A stretch of DNA of 10,629 nt. Source: Chlamydomonas sphaeroides. Its lineage: Eukaryota; Chlorophyta; Chlorophyceae; Chlamydomonadales; Chlamydomonadaceae. Location of the stretch: assembly GCA_001662425.1 (NCBI GenBank), contig BDDC01000285.1:61494-72122 (forward strand), read 5' to 3'. A model generated the notes under the pieces. The model made no database searches. It was not told the DNA's origin and saw only the letters and a program-made list of their open reading frames with translations. Shown one piece after another: positions 1 to 8,400 of this stretch. Position 1 is the stretch's first letter; every line of letters begins with the position of its first letter. The translations under genes and the position numbers were made by a program.

Positions 1-1
1 A

Positions 2-1022
2 GCGCCGCCGCCCCAATATGTGGGGCTTAGCTCGACAAGCCCGACGTTCTCATGGCCCTTGCGGAAGCCATGCCGCGTGGTCGACGCGACGGCGCCTCAG
101 TCCAACGCCAACAGCCCAAGCTTCAGAAGTCGCGCCCCCATCGGCCAAAGCAGCGCCACCGCCGGCTGCAGCCTAGGTTTGGCGCCTTCCGCGTCTGGGC
201 CATCCACGAGCGGCCATGTCGGGACAGCCGGCGACACGGACGCGCCGCATCTCCTCTGCACGCTGACCGTTGGCGTCGATGCTGGCGGCCGCAGCGGCGC
301 CGTTGCCTGCTGCAGCCCCGACGCCGCGACGCGCCTTCGCCGGCGCCAGGCCGCCGCCACCGTCGCTGCGGCGCGCGCCGCCGCCGCCACAGCCAAGAGC
401 GGCCTCCTTGGCAGGGCGCCGCAGGCTGGTGCTGCTGGGGCGTGCTGGGCGGTGGCGGACGACGCCATCTGCACGCTTCTGCTCTCATCCGATGACGAGG
501 AGGAGGATGCGGGCGGCGGCTGCGGCAACGAGCACGGTTGGGTCGTCGCGCCGCTCGGCGCTGACCTGATGGGCGCTCGCAGCCCAGCGCCGGGCCGCCG
601 GCCGGGCCAGGTGACGGAGGCGGGCTGCGGCACAGGTGAGGCGGGCAGGGCTGCGTCTCCATGTGAATTCTTGTGAAGGATCCCATCCATAGCGATAGGC
701 TGTGCGTCGGGCCGCATCACACACAGGCCGGCTGCAAAACGCTGGCGCGGCATCCGCGCCATGCATGTGCTCGTTGGCAGCACATGCGCGCCACCAGGTG
801 TCGTGCCGGTCTGGGGTTGGAAGCGGCGACCCGCTGCCAGTCCGCCGAGCGCTGTCGTGAACGCTTTGCTGCGCACCTGCGCCCGCTGCCCTCCCCGCAG
901 CCGAGCCAGCTGGGGCCCTGCACTGCACAACCGCCGCCGCGGCGCTGGACCTGCTCATGGTTAATGCCATGACCGCGGCCCAGGCGCCGCCGCCGCCCGC
1001 GCCTCCGCTGCACTCATCGTAA
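2..1022 (+). CDS. Possible 3' end of an unrecognised low-complexity protein gene, two exons, 5'-partial
   Basis: I do not recognise this protein. A frame is open from base 2 with GC-ending codons. My model has exon 2-635, a phase-1 GTGAGG donor at 636, a 265-bp intron ending in a C-rich tract and GCAG at 900, and exon 901-1022 ending in TAA. The two exon phases fit. The encoded 252 residues have a Ser/Ala/Gly-rich start, an Arg/Ala-rich stretch (about bases 330-400), an acidic run SSDDEEED (485-508), a helix-like Ala/Leu segment (about 930-985) and a Pro-rich tail. No catalytic motif or membrane segment was seen. The TAA sits in the first copy of a 30-bp tandem repeat, and the frame stays open afterwards to a GTGAGT donor at 1193, so the gene could have continued further or be damaged. 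High GC makes long open frames by chance, so this call is tentative. Confidence 0.3.
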
Positions 1023-1071
1023 ACAAGCTGCGCGCAGCGGTACTCATCGTCCACAAGCTCCGCGCAGCGGT
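1012..1071 (+). repeat. Two-copy 30-bp tandem duplication
   Basis: Copy one is 1012-1041 and copy two is 1042-1071, directly adjacent, with 27 of 30 bases identical. Each begins ACTCATCGT and ends CGCGCAGCGGT. The differences are AA to CC at the tenth and eleventh bases and one G to C. In the frame of the left-hand gene model, the AA to CC change is the difference between TAA and TCC. Confidence 0.9.
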
Positions 1072-1650
1072 CTCCAGGCGCTGCCGCTGGACCGGGCTGC
1101 GGCGGCGGCCCAAACAGCCCTTGGACGGCCGCCGCCGCCACGCGCGTCGCGGAGCGACCCGCCTGCACGCCACTGCGCGAGCTGCGCGAGCTGTGAGTGA
1201 GGCGGCGCACGGAAGCTCGCAACGCGTGTGTGGGACGAGGCGCGCGCTGGGCCTTGCTGGCGGCAGCGCTCGAGTGAGCCGGCGGCGCCGTCACGGAAGG
1301 GGCTGGCGCATGCCGTCTACAGCGGCCGCCGGCCATCGCTGGAGCCGGCGCTCCCTTTGCCCCAATGGGCAGCGGCCCGCCATCAAGCCCTCTTGAGGGC
1401 CTCTGCCGCACGCCGCCGCTGCGTGTACTGCGCGGTATCTGAAACGGCATGGCTTTTGCCGGGCGTATGCGGCATGGCAGCTTCCAATGCTTACGCCACC
1501 GCTGTCACTTACATTTACATATTAGATGTCATTGCACGTCCTCCAGCCACCTGGCGCTGGCGCTGGCCGGCAGCGGCGCTTGCAGGACTCCAACGCGCAG
1601 CGGGCGGCCCGCGCGGACCGCCTTCAAGCCGCGGACACAGACTGGGGCTC

Positions 1651-1700
1651 AGCACCAGCAGCGCCAGCAGAAGCAGCGCCAGCAGCATTAGCAGCGATGC
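1651..1700 (+). repeat. Imperfect CAG-type trinucleotide repeat
   Basis: The stretch is built from CAGCAGCGC, CAGCAGAAG and similar triplets. Depending on frame it would encode Gln/Arg, Ala/Pro or Ser/Ala runs, so it inflates open frames on both strands and is not by itself evidence of a gene. Confidence 0.7.
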
Positions 1701-2707
1701 TGGCCGAGGCCGTGAGGCGCCATTGCGCCGGCGGCCCCTGACGCCGCATCCAGCTGCGCGAGCTAATCACGTGCTCGCAACGGGGGCGCGTGCTGGTGCT
1801 GCGGGCGCTATGTTGTACTGTAGGGGTTCTCTTCTTTCAGCTAGGAAAAGGAAGCTTTTGATCACTGCAGTTAACCCGGCCGCTGCCAATGAAGGGCCGG
1901 CGCGCGGGTCGGGGAGCCTGAAAGCGACTAACGAGTCGAGGTTGATGCCGGGTTGGCTACGGTTGGGCCATGGCAGCCGTGAGCCAGCCCTACGGCAGCT
2001 CGCAGCAGAGCTTACGCAGCGCTGGGGAGCAGGGGTTGTGGGGATGTATGGGACCTGCGTGGAGCAACAAATAGCAAACTTGATGTGGTGTGATGTGCTG
2101 GGGCTTTTGTTTGCAGGACGGACGCAGCTACGGCTTGTTGCTAAGCCAGGCGTCAGAGGATAATGGTTGCAAATGCCCATCAGCCAGGGCGGTTGCCTGT
2201 GTGCGCTGTTTATGTGTTGATCTCGAGGGGTGCAGCTTGCACGCCACATGCCATGGCGTCTTTCAAGATGCTTGGAACCGCAACCCGATCAACTATGATT
2301 TTCACACATGATGCGTGAAGGGGAAGAGCTGCGGGGCCTACGGTCGGTGGGCTTGCAGGCAAGGTACAGTCACGAGCGGCAGAAGTAGCAGGTGCGGCCG
2401 TGTGTCTCTTGCTAGTTGGCGAGGCGCGGTAGGACGATGCGGTAATGATGAGTCATGAGATGAAGCGGCCTGTCTTTGGCGTTGGCTTGGGCTGGATGTT
2501 CCCAGCCGCAGCCAAACGAAGGCCATGTTTGTTGGTTGAGTACAGTGATGCCAGAGACGGAGGAATGTGTGTATGTGTGTGTATGGGGTCTAAGCCAAGG
2601 CCTGGGTCGTTGGGGGGGGCTTGGGCTGGGCCTCCGTATCATCGACTAGAAGGCCCCAAGGACTGAGTACCTGAGTCTAGGTACGTAGGTGCATTCCGCG
2701 GCAAGTA

Positions 2708-2712
2708 TGTAA
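2708..2712 (+). terminator. Candidate poly(A) signal TGTAA, plus strand
   Basis: TGTAA is the usual Chlamydomonas-type poly(A) signal, and this is the only plus-strand copy I found between the left gene and the histidine gene. It follows a lower-GC stretch. If used, it would end a transcript entering from the left, giving an unusually long 3' UTR from the stop at 1022, or a shorter one if the gene has another exon near 1586-1741. Confidence 0.3.
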
Positions 2713-2720
2713 CGTGAGGC

Positions 2721-3634
2721 ACGGGCCTGCTCCTCGGCGCGCGTCAGGCTCTGCAGAGAATGGCTGCAGCAGGGCTGCGTGGGCTAACCGCCGCGGCCGC
2801 ATCCCCAGGGCAGCTGAATTAGACAAAGGGTGGGCACATCAGAGCAACAGCGAGTGGGAGCATGCATCCATTGCTGGCCCCATATCGTGCTGCCCTGCGC
2901 TGGCAAGAGGCCACCTCATACGCGCTGCTCGGGTGCGCTGACGGGACAGCAGCATCCTCATCCGCAGCAGCAGCCCAGCTTGCAGATCAACTGAACTGAA
3001 GGGAAGCCAACTAGAGCCTGTCACCTGTGAAAGCTTACAGCGCCAGCCGCAGCCCGTCAGTCGTACCGAGCGCACACATGCGCGATCGCACACCACCATC
3101 CATTGCATATACGCCAGGCCACGCCGGCGCCATGGTAGCGCGGCCGAGCCATACCCTACACCGCCGTACACCACAAGTAACGACCCCCAGCCGCCCTGAT
3201 CGTTCCGATCGTCCCAGCCGCTCCGACACGGCGCACGCGTCACCGCACTGCCCAGCCGCGTCCCCAGGGCGCCGGCAGCCACCGCCAGGAGGACGGCCGG
3301 CCCTCGCAAGTGTTGTCAACGTGCCGTCCGCCAACCCCCCGGCCATCCTGCCTGACAAGCCCATTCGCCCAGTGCAATCTTCATGCCATGCCATGCAATC
3401 CGCCGCCCGCTGCCCGCTGCCCTCGCATGCTGCCCGCAGCGCGCCTGCTGGCCTTGCCTTCGCAGGTGCACCTCAGCCCTGCCCGCCCGCCACGGCCGCG
3501 GCGCCTACCCCTGCTAACCCGCCGTCCCACACGCCTGCCCGCTGCTCTCAGACCTCCAGCACACCAGCCGAGATAGCCGCTGATGTCTCAGGCATTCAAC
3601 CCTGATGCCCCGCTGGTTATAGGTTAAGAGCCGC
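2721..3634. other. No convincing gene; convergent intergenic region and likely 3' UTR of the histidine gene
   Basis: The open frames here have ordinary chance composition, rich in Pro, Arg, Ala and Ser, without a recognisable domain or third-position bias. The part next to 3634 is C/T-rich on the plus strand and contains ATGCC/GCCCGCTGC micro-repeats near 3380-3425. The part from 3035 to 3634 is best read as the minus-strand 3' UTR. Confidence 0.45.
3035..3039 (-). terminator. Candidate poly(A) signal TGTAA, minus strand
   Basis: The plus strand reads TTACA, so the minus strand carries TGTAA about 596 bases past the stop of the dehydratase gene. It is the only such signal I found on that strand between 3634 and 2300. 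It would imply a 3' UTR of roughly 600 bases, long but normal for Chlamydomonas-like genes. Confidence 0.35.
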
Positions 3635-4378
3635 TCACTGCTGCGTAAGTACACCCTTCGAGCTGGCGATCTGGCCCGCGCGGCGCTCGTCGTACTCGCA
3701 CGCGCGGCGCAGCGCGCGCGCAAACGCCTTGAACGTCGCCTCCACGATGTGGTGCGAATTCTTGCCCGCGAGCTGGCGGATGTGCAGCGTGGTGCCCGAC
3801 GTGTTGGAGAAGGACATGAAGAAGTGCTCGACGAGCTCGGTGTCGAAGGTGCCGATGCGCTGCGCCGGGATGTTCAGGTCGCAGCTGAGGTGCGGCCGCC
3901 CCGACAGGTCCAGCACGACGTGCGTGAGCGCCTCGTCCAGGGGCGCCGAGAACTCGCCGAAGCGGTGGATGCCCTTGCGGTCGCCCAGGGCCTGGGACAG
4001 CGCCGTGCCGAGGGCCAGGGCAATGTCCTCCACGGTGTGGTGGTCGTCGATCCAGGTGTCGCCTTTAGCCTTGACGGTGATGTCAAACAGGCCGTGGGAG
4101 GAGATCTGGTCAATCATGTGGTTCAGGAAGCCGACGGGTGTCTCGGCGATGCACACGCCCGTGCCATCCAGGTTGATGGAGACCTCCACCTCCGTCTCCT
4201 TGGTCTTGCGCTGCACCGTGGCCATCCGCGCAGGCTTGCCCGTGTAGGCAGACACCGGGGCGCCGTTGGCTGCGTGTGCAGCTGCCGGCACCGCGCTCGC
4301 CGCCACGCGGACTGCATCCCCTCTCCGGCAGGCACGCCGTGCGCCAAGGGCACCCACTGGACGCCTAGCGAGCATCAT
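3635..4378 (-). CDS. HISN5: Imidazoleglycerol-phosphate dehydratase, plastid-targeted, intronless
   Basis: The 247-residue protein matches IGPD, the manganese enzyme that dehydrates imidazole-glycerol phosphate to imidazole-acetol phosphate in histidine biosynthesis. Motifs seen: FLNHMIDQISSHG (84-96), metal-binding DDHHTVED (111-118), GTALSQALGDRKGIHRFG (124-141), SGRP (159-162), VEHFF (183-187), LHIRQLAGKNSHHIVEA (198-214), and the usual end SSKGVL (239-244). These cover the whole catalytic domain, so it is full length. Residues 1 to about 50 are rich in Ala, Arg and Val with almost no acidic residues, as expected for a chloroplast transit peptide; plant IGPD works in plastids. Two ATGs lie side by side at the start; I use the first. 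Two oddities: there is no intron although the neighbouring gene has at least twelve, and residue 86 is Asn where I expect Asp (FLDHM). It is divergent from the TIR gene, 617 bases away. The symbol follows plant naming. Confidence 0.95.
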   Translation of the reverse strand: MMLARRPVGALGARRACRRGDAVRVAASAVPAAAHAANGAPVSAYTGKPARMATVQRKTKETEVEVSINLDGTGVCIAETPVGFLNHMIDQISSHGLFDITVKAKGDTWIDDHHTVEDIALALGTALSQALGDRKGIHRFGEFSAPLDEALTHVVLDLSGRPHLSCDLNIPAQRIGTFDTELVEHFFMSFSNTSGTTLHIRQLAGKNSHHIVEATFKAFARALRRACEYDERRAGQIASSKGVLTQQ

Positions 4379-4995
4379 CGCAATTGGCGCTGTTCGCGTC
4401 GCGGCACGTCAGGAGCAGAGTGAGCTGGGGATGCAACGTGGCTCAGCTCAGCGGCCGTTCGGCGTATGGACAGCTATGTATACAATGTAGTTATGCAGCG
4501 AGAAAACCGTGTTTACAGGTCGAGCTCTTCGAGCTTTGCCCCTGGCTCATTGCGATCGTTTAGTCGATGTTTACCACCTGCGCTGAGCGCAAAAGAGCGC
4601 TGCCCATACTGCGGTTATAACGGCGCTCAGGCGTCCACACAGCGTCCTTGCGTCGCAGCATGCGAGAATGCGCCTGACGCTACCCTATCGCTTACCCGCG
4701 CCTCGCTATTGGTTTCGCCGCTTAACTGCGTACCATTCAACGCCATAGCTAGCCGCTCAGCAGTGCATCCACCGACCACATTTGGCAAGAGCGTCGCCCG
4801 CTCTACTCCGCAGCGCGGCGTGCCGTGGAGGCATTTGTAGCTAACAAGGACACTACAACAGCGTACAAAGCTCGTGCGTCAGCCGGTCCGACAGGCGCCC
4901 ACAGCTAGCCGCCCGAGCGGAGCCGACCCCGCGGCCCATCCGCTGGGAAGCCCAGCTACGCAGACTCTGCTCCAGCCCAGGGCTACCTCGTAGAC
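4379..4995. promoter_or_regulatory. Shared divergent promoter region between the histidine and TIR genes
   Basis: The 617 bases separate two genes read outward, so they should hold both promoters and both 5' UTRs. The middle (about 4470-4850) is less GC-rich than the flanks. It contains a TATA-like stretch near 4475-4482, a cluster of GCGCT/AGCGC motifs including GCGCTGAGCGC at 4580-4590, and a small inverted repeat AGCTC-TTC-GAGCT near 4524-4535. The frame of the TIR gene is closed by a TAG at 4906-4908. No clear TATA box was seen for the plus-strand gene. A small frame at 4466-4840 has no coding bias. Confidence 0.6.
4475..4482 (-). promoter_or_regulatory. TATA-like element for the dehydratase gene
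   Basis: Read on the minus strand this is TATACATA, about 97 bases before the ATG at 4378. If used as a TATA box, transcription would start about 70 bases before the ATG, a reasonable 5' UTR length. The match is imperfect and unsupported by other elements. Confidence 0.25.
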
Positions 4996-5469
4996 ATGTC
5001 TGACAGCGCCAGTGGAGGTGCCGGCGGTGGTGGCGGCGGCGGCAAGAGCATGGTCCACCTGCGCTCGGGCCAGCGCAACTGCCTGCTCCTCGACACGGGG
5101 CCCCTGGTCGTGGCCCCGCCGCCAACGCCGGTCAAGCCCCCGCCCAACATGCCCGGGCCGCCGGGCAGCCAAGGCTCCGCCGGCGCCACCGGCTCCGGCG
5201 GCGCCGACGGCGCCGCCAAGACCGGCAAGGCCGGCAGCGGCGCCGCTGGCAAGGCCGGCGGCGGCAAGCTTGAGGACCCCTTGGCGGAAGGCGCTGGCGG
5301 CGCCGCCGGCCGCCGCCGCAACGGCCGCACCTCACACCAGCCGGCGGAGGGAGGGCTCAGCGACCCTCTCGCCAACGAGGCCGTCGGCCCCGCGCTGGCC
5401 TTCGGTGCCGGCGGTGGCGGCGACCCGCTGGACGACGGCGGCGGCGGCGGCGACCGGGACCTAGAGCCC
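4996..5469 (+). other. Gly/Ala/Pro-rich N-terminal region with three DPL motifs
   Basis: Residues 1-158, all in exon 1, are low complexity: Gly runs, a Pro-rich stretch (about 40-55), Ala/Gly/Lys repeats such as KTGKAGSGAAGKAGGG, and Gly-Asp near the end. DPL occurs three times, at residues 94, 123 and 143, each in a similar acidic or small-residue context. The region is probably disordered. Codons are GC-ending and the frame leads straight into the TIR domain, so I take it as translated. Confidence 0.65.
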
Positions 5470-8400
5470 GGCAAGATCTACATCAGCCACAAGTGGTGGG
5501 TAGCAAACACGCGACCGGACGCGACGAACTCGCCCATGGGTTGGGCTGGGACCAAGGGCGGCGGGCGTGGCCCGGCTGTCGCCGCGACCCCTTTCACCCT
5601 GGCGGCGGACACCGGGCCGCCGTGGGGTCACAGAGGCTGGCGTCAGTGGCGGCTTCGCGGCCTAGGGGGTCCACGGAGCAAACTGGCCCGGGGGTGTGGG
5701 CTGTGAAGGCCCATCGTGGCTTGAGCGCCGCAGATAGGCGCGCGCGGCTGCCGCGGCCTTGGATCTCGTCGCGCTCGTGGCCGGCCCACACCGGACGCCC
5801 ACCGGCCCCATCGCGGTGGGCCGGCCATCCGTGCGCCGCGGCCACGGGGTGGAGCGCCCTGCTCGTTTGGGGACTCAGCAAGGCCACGAGCTGCCGCGGC
5901 ATGCCGGACAGAGCTCGGCAGAGCAGCATGCCCATCACCCGCCGGCGAGCTGGACCATTGCGCGTCAGGGCGCATGCGCTCGTGCGGCATGGGGCACAAA
6001 CGGGCCACCTGGGGCACTGTGGGGCGGCACCATGGGGGCACCGGGAGAACCAGAGGGCACCGGGAGAACCATGGGGCACCGGCAGAACCATGGGGCACCG
6101 GCGGTGCGTGCCTCGGGGGCGCGTGGCCGCATCCATTGCTGCCCGTGCCTCACGGCGGCGCAAGGGCTGCTGGGTGCAGGCAGAGGGGCGCAGGCCCGGG
6201 GCGTGCAACGTGTGCTGGCGACGCCTCGGGGCACCTCGAGTCACCTCGGGGCACGTCAGCTGGGCCAGGTCCTCCACCTGGCGTTGTGGTGGTGACGGTG
6301 GCGTCGCTCGTGGACTGTGTTGTGGTAGGGGCCGGCGGCGTCGCTCGCGCGTGCTCCTCTGCGCAGACCTGCCGCCCTGCCGTCCCCTGGCCGCCCGCCC
6401 GCAGGTCGGTCAACTCGCAGGAGTGGATCCAGCGCTGGGTGACGCAGTTCGAGCGGGCCGGGCTGTCGTACATGCAGTCCGACATGGTGCGTGCCCCGTA
6501 CCGTACGGCCCGGGGCTCCCCCGGCGGCCCCCGCAGCGGCCCCCACAGCGGGCCCCACAGCGGCCTTGCCTTGCCTCGCCGCACGCGCCGCGCTCGTGGC
6601 CCTTAGCCTGCCGCCCACGCGCCACGCCCGCCGCACTTGCCGGACGCTGCCTCGCAGCAGCTCCGCTGCGGGCTCGCCCTATGCCGGCCCTGAAGCTGTC
6701 GTGCACACCTGATGTACGGCACACATGCCGTACCAGGACCTGAACCCGTGACGCCACCCTCTGACAGGGCTCCGACTCGTACATCGACGCGCTCGAGTAC
6801 CACATTGCGCGCTGCGAGTACGTCGTGCTCCTAGTGACCCGCGAGTACGCGGTGGCGGTGCACGGCCACCAGGCCAGGCAGCACAAGGAGGTGCGGCATG
6901 TGTACGGCGGATGCTGTACGGCAGATGTGTGTGTCTAGAACGACGTGGCACCTTGGAAGGAAAGCCCCGGCGGACGGCTGTGCGACTCGACGCCTGCTGC
7001 TTCATGCGAAGCCGGTGGCAGCGCCGCCGCTCTGCCCATCCCCGGGACGCCACCTTGTAGGGTGCAGCTTAGGATCAGGGGGCCCGGGGGTGCTTCCCGT
7101 ACATTGAGCGCCCGTCACCGCCCGCCCTGCCCCGCTCCGTCGCCCGCCGCCTCCCGGTTGCTCAGGTCAAGTGGGCCATGAAGCACCGCTGCCGCATCGT
7201 GCCGGTGCTGCACAAGGACCTGGTGGGCTCCAACCCCTTCTACGAGCCGCCGGGTGAGGGCCTGTTCGTTGTGGGCGGTCTGCAAACGGGGCAGCGCTGC
7301 ACCGTGGCCTGCATGGCGGAGGGCCAGGGGATCGGGGCAGGGGCTTGCCGGAAGCCGGAAGGACGAGGCACACCAACGCATCCAGGATGGGGCTTGGGCC
7401 GGGGCCTGGGCTCGTGTGAGGCCTCGCAACCCATCTGGGCGCCCGCCGCCCGACCCACCCATCAATCCAATCCGCCTCAGCGTTGCCATGCCGTCGGTCC
7501 CGCGTCCACGGTAGTCGCCACGCCGTAACTCCACTCCCCACACCCTGGGTTCGTGCCGCCTTCCCTCCCCGCCGCCCCCCGACCCCCCCGGACCCCGACC
7601 CGCAGGCAGCCACGTGGCCAAGAGCGGCAGCGCGCTGAGCGAGGGCGAGAAGTCGTTCCTGGCCTACTCCTGCAAGCCGCTGCAGCAGTACGTGGAGAAG
7701 GGTGAGCAGGCCGCCGATGCAAGCGAGCGCGGGGCGCCTTGCTGCACAAGCTCTGTGTGGTCAGGTGTTGGGTCCCGCGAGCACACACCCCTCTGCCCGA
7801 GAGGATCCCGCCGCTGCTGCTGTCGCCGCGCCACACGGCCCAACGGATGGCGGGCGCCTGTTGCGTCGGCATCATTGCCATTGAGCGTTGACGCGTTGGT
7901 TCCCCTATCCTGCCGCCGGAAATCCAGACCTGCACGACGTGTACTTCACCAAACTGCTGTCCCGGCTGGGCCGCAAGAACAAGAGCTACGACATCACTCA
8001 GGTGGGGCCTGGCCTACGATACGGAATTGTATCTTATACGGCCTGGTCATACGTTCTGCCGTTGACATGCCGCCCAACCGTCCGTACACCCGATGCCGTA
8101 CATCATTCGTACAGGTCAAGGAGCTGCTGGAGCTGGCGGGCCTGAGCCGGGCCTTTGAGCTGCTCACGCTGGGCAAGCAGTACGGCGGCGCGGGTGGGTG
8201 ACTCGTTCATACGCGTTCTCAGCTTCTCACACGGACAACCTGCAAAGTGTGAAATCACAATGTGCTTTGTCATGGTCCTATGCATTGTGTGCCTATCCTG
8301 GCTTACCGCACTGGGAAGGCTGTAGGGTTAGGGTGACAGGGTTACCCACGCCAGCACGGCGTGAACGAGGCGGCGCAGGGTGTGGTCTGGTGGCTGCGAT

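Larger units (their letters stand above)
1023..2720. other. No convincing gene; possible 3' UTR or intergenic DNA
   Basis: The first part (to about 1740) is GC-rich with many open frames and contains a possible further terminal exon after the CTTGCAG at 1579-1585. From phase 2 (donor 1193) this reads a short Gln/Arg-rich tail to TAG at 1692. A second frame there runs to TGA at 1739, and I cannot choose between them. A CAG-rich simple repeat fills about 1651-1700. From about 1800 to 2720 the base composition drops in GC, with T/G-rich stretches and no codon bias typical of the neighbouring exons, which suits a 3' UTR or spacer. Confidence 0.4.
5470..7253 (+). other. TIR domain coding region (exons 1-4)
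   Basis: Residues about 160-265 follow the TIR pattern. First strand KIYISHKW (160-167). Helix A, SQEWIQRWVTQFERAG (171-186). Second strand LSYMQSD (187-193). A short BB-type loop MGSD, then helix SYIDALEYHIARC (198-210). Third strand EYVVLLVT (211-218). Helix with RQHKEVKWAMKH (231-242). Fourth strand CRIVPVL (244-250). Glu235 in HKEV is placed like the catalytic glutamate of SARM1-type NAD-cleaving TIRs, whose helix also has HKE followed by a hydrophobic residue and then IVP. The glutamate is the last codon of exon 3. The BB loop looks short and lacks the usual RD..PG form. NADase activity is inference, not shown. Confidence 0.75.

Noticed and set aside
97..1450. Long minus-strand open frames of 277 and 321 codons
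   Set aside because: They overlap each other and the plus-strand model, have Arg/Ala/Pro composition typical of shadow frames in GC-rich DNA, and show no domain.
2090..2311. Short frame after a TTTGTTTGCAG acceptor-like site
   Set aside because: Low GC at third positions and no match in phase to upstream exons; probably UTR or spacer.
3027..3605. Plus-strand 192-codon frame opposite the dehydratase 3' region
   Set aside because: Pro/Ser/Ala-rich with no codon bias or motif; the region is better explained as the 3' UTR of the minus-strand gene.
4466..4840. 124-codon frame with a CPYCG zinc-finger-like motif
   Set aside because: Only one CxxC, mixed codon use and a position in the promoter spacer; likely chance.
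5026..5049. Walker A-like GGGGGGKS in the N-terminus of the TIR protein
   Set aside because: It fits GxxxxGKS only because of a poly-Gly run. There is no preceding strand or following NTPase fold, so it is not taken as a P-loop.
5493..6743. 416-codon plus-strand frame and minus-strand frames across intron 1
   Set aside because: They cross a minisatellite and are out of frame with the TIR exons on either side; the TIR exons with matching splice phases explain the region.
8323..8333. Telomere-like TAGGGTTAGGG
   Set aside because: Only two units, and the Chlamydomonas telomere unit is TTTTAGGG; not enough for an interstitial telomere.
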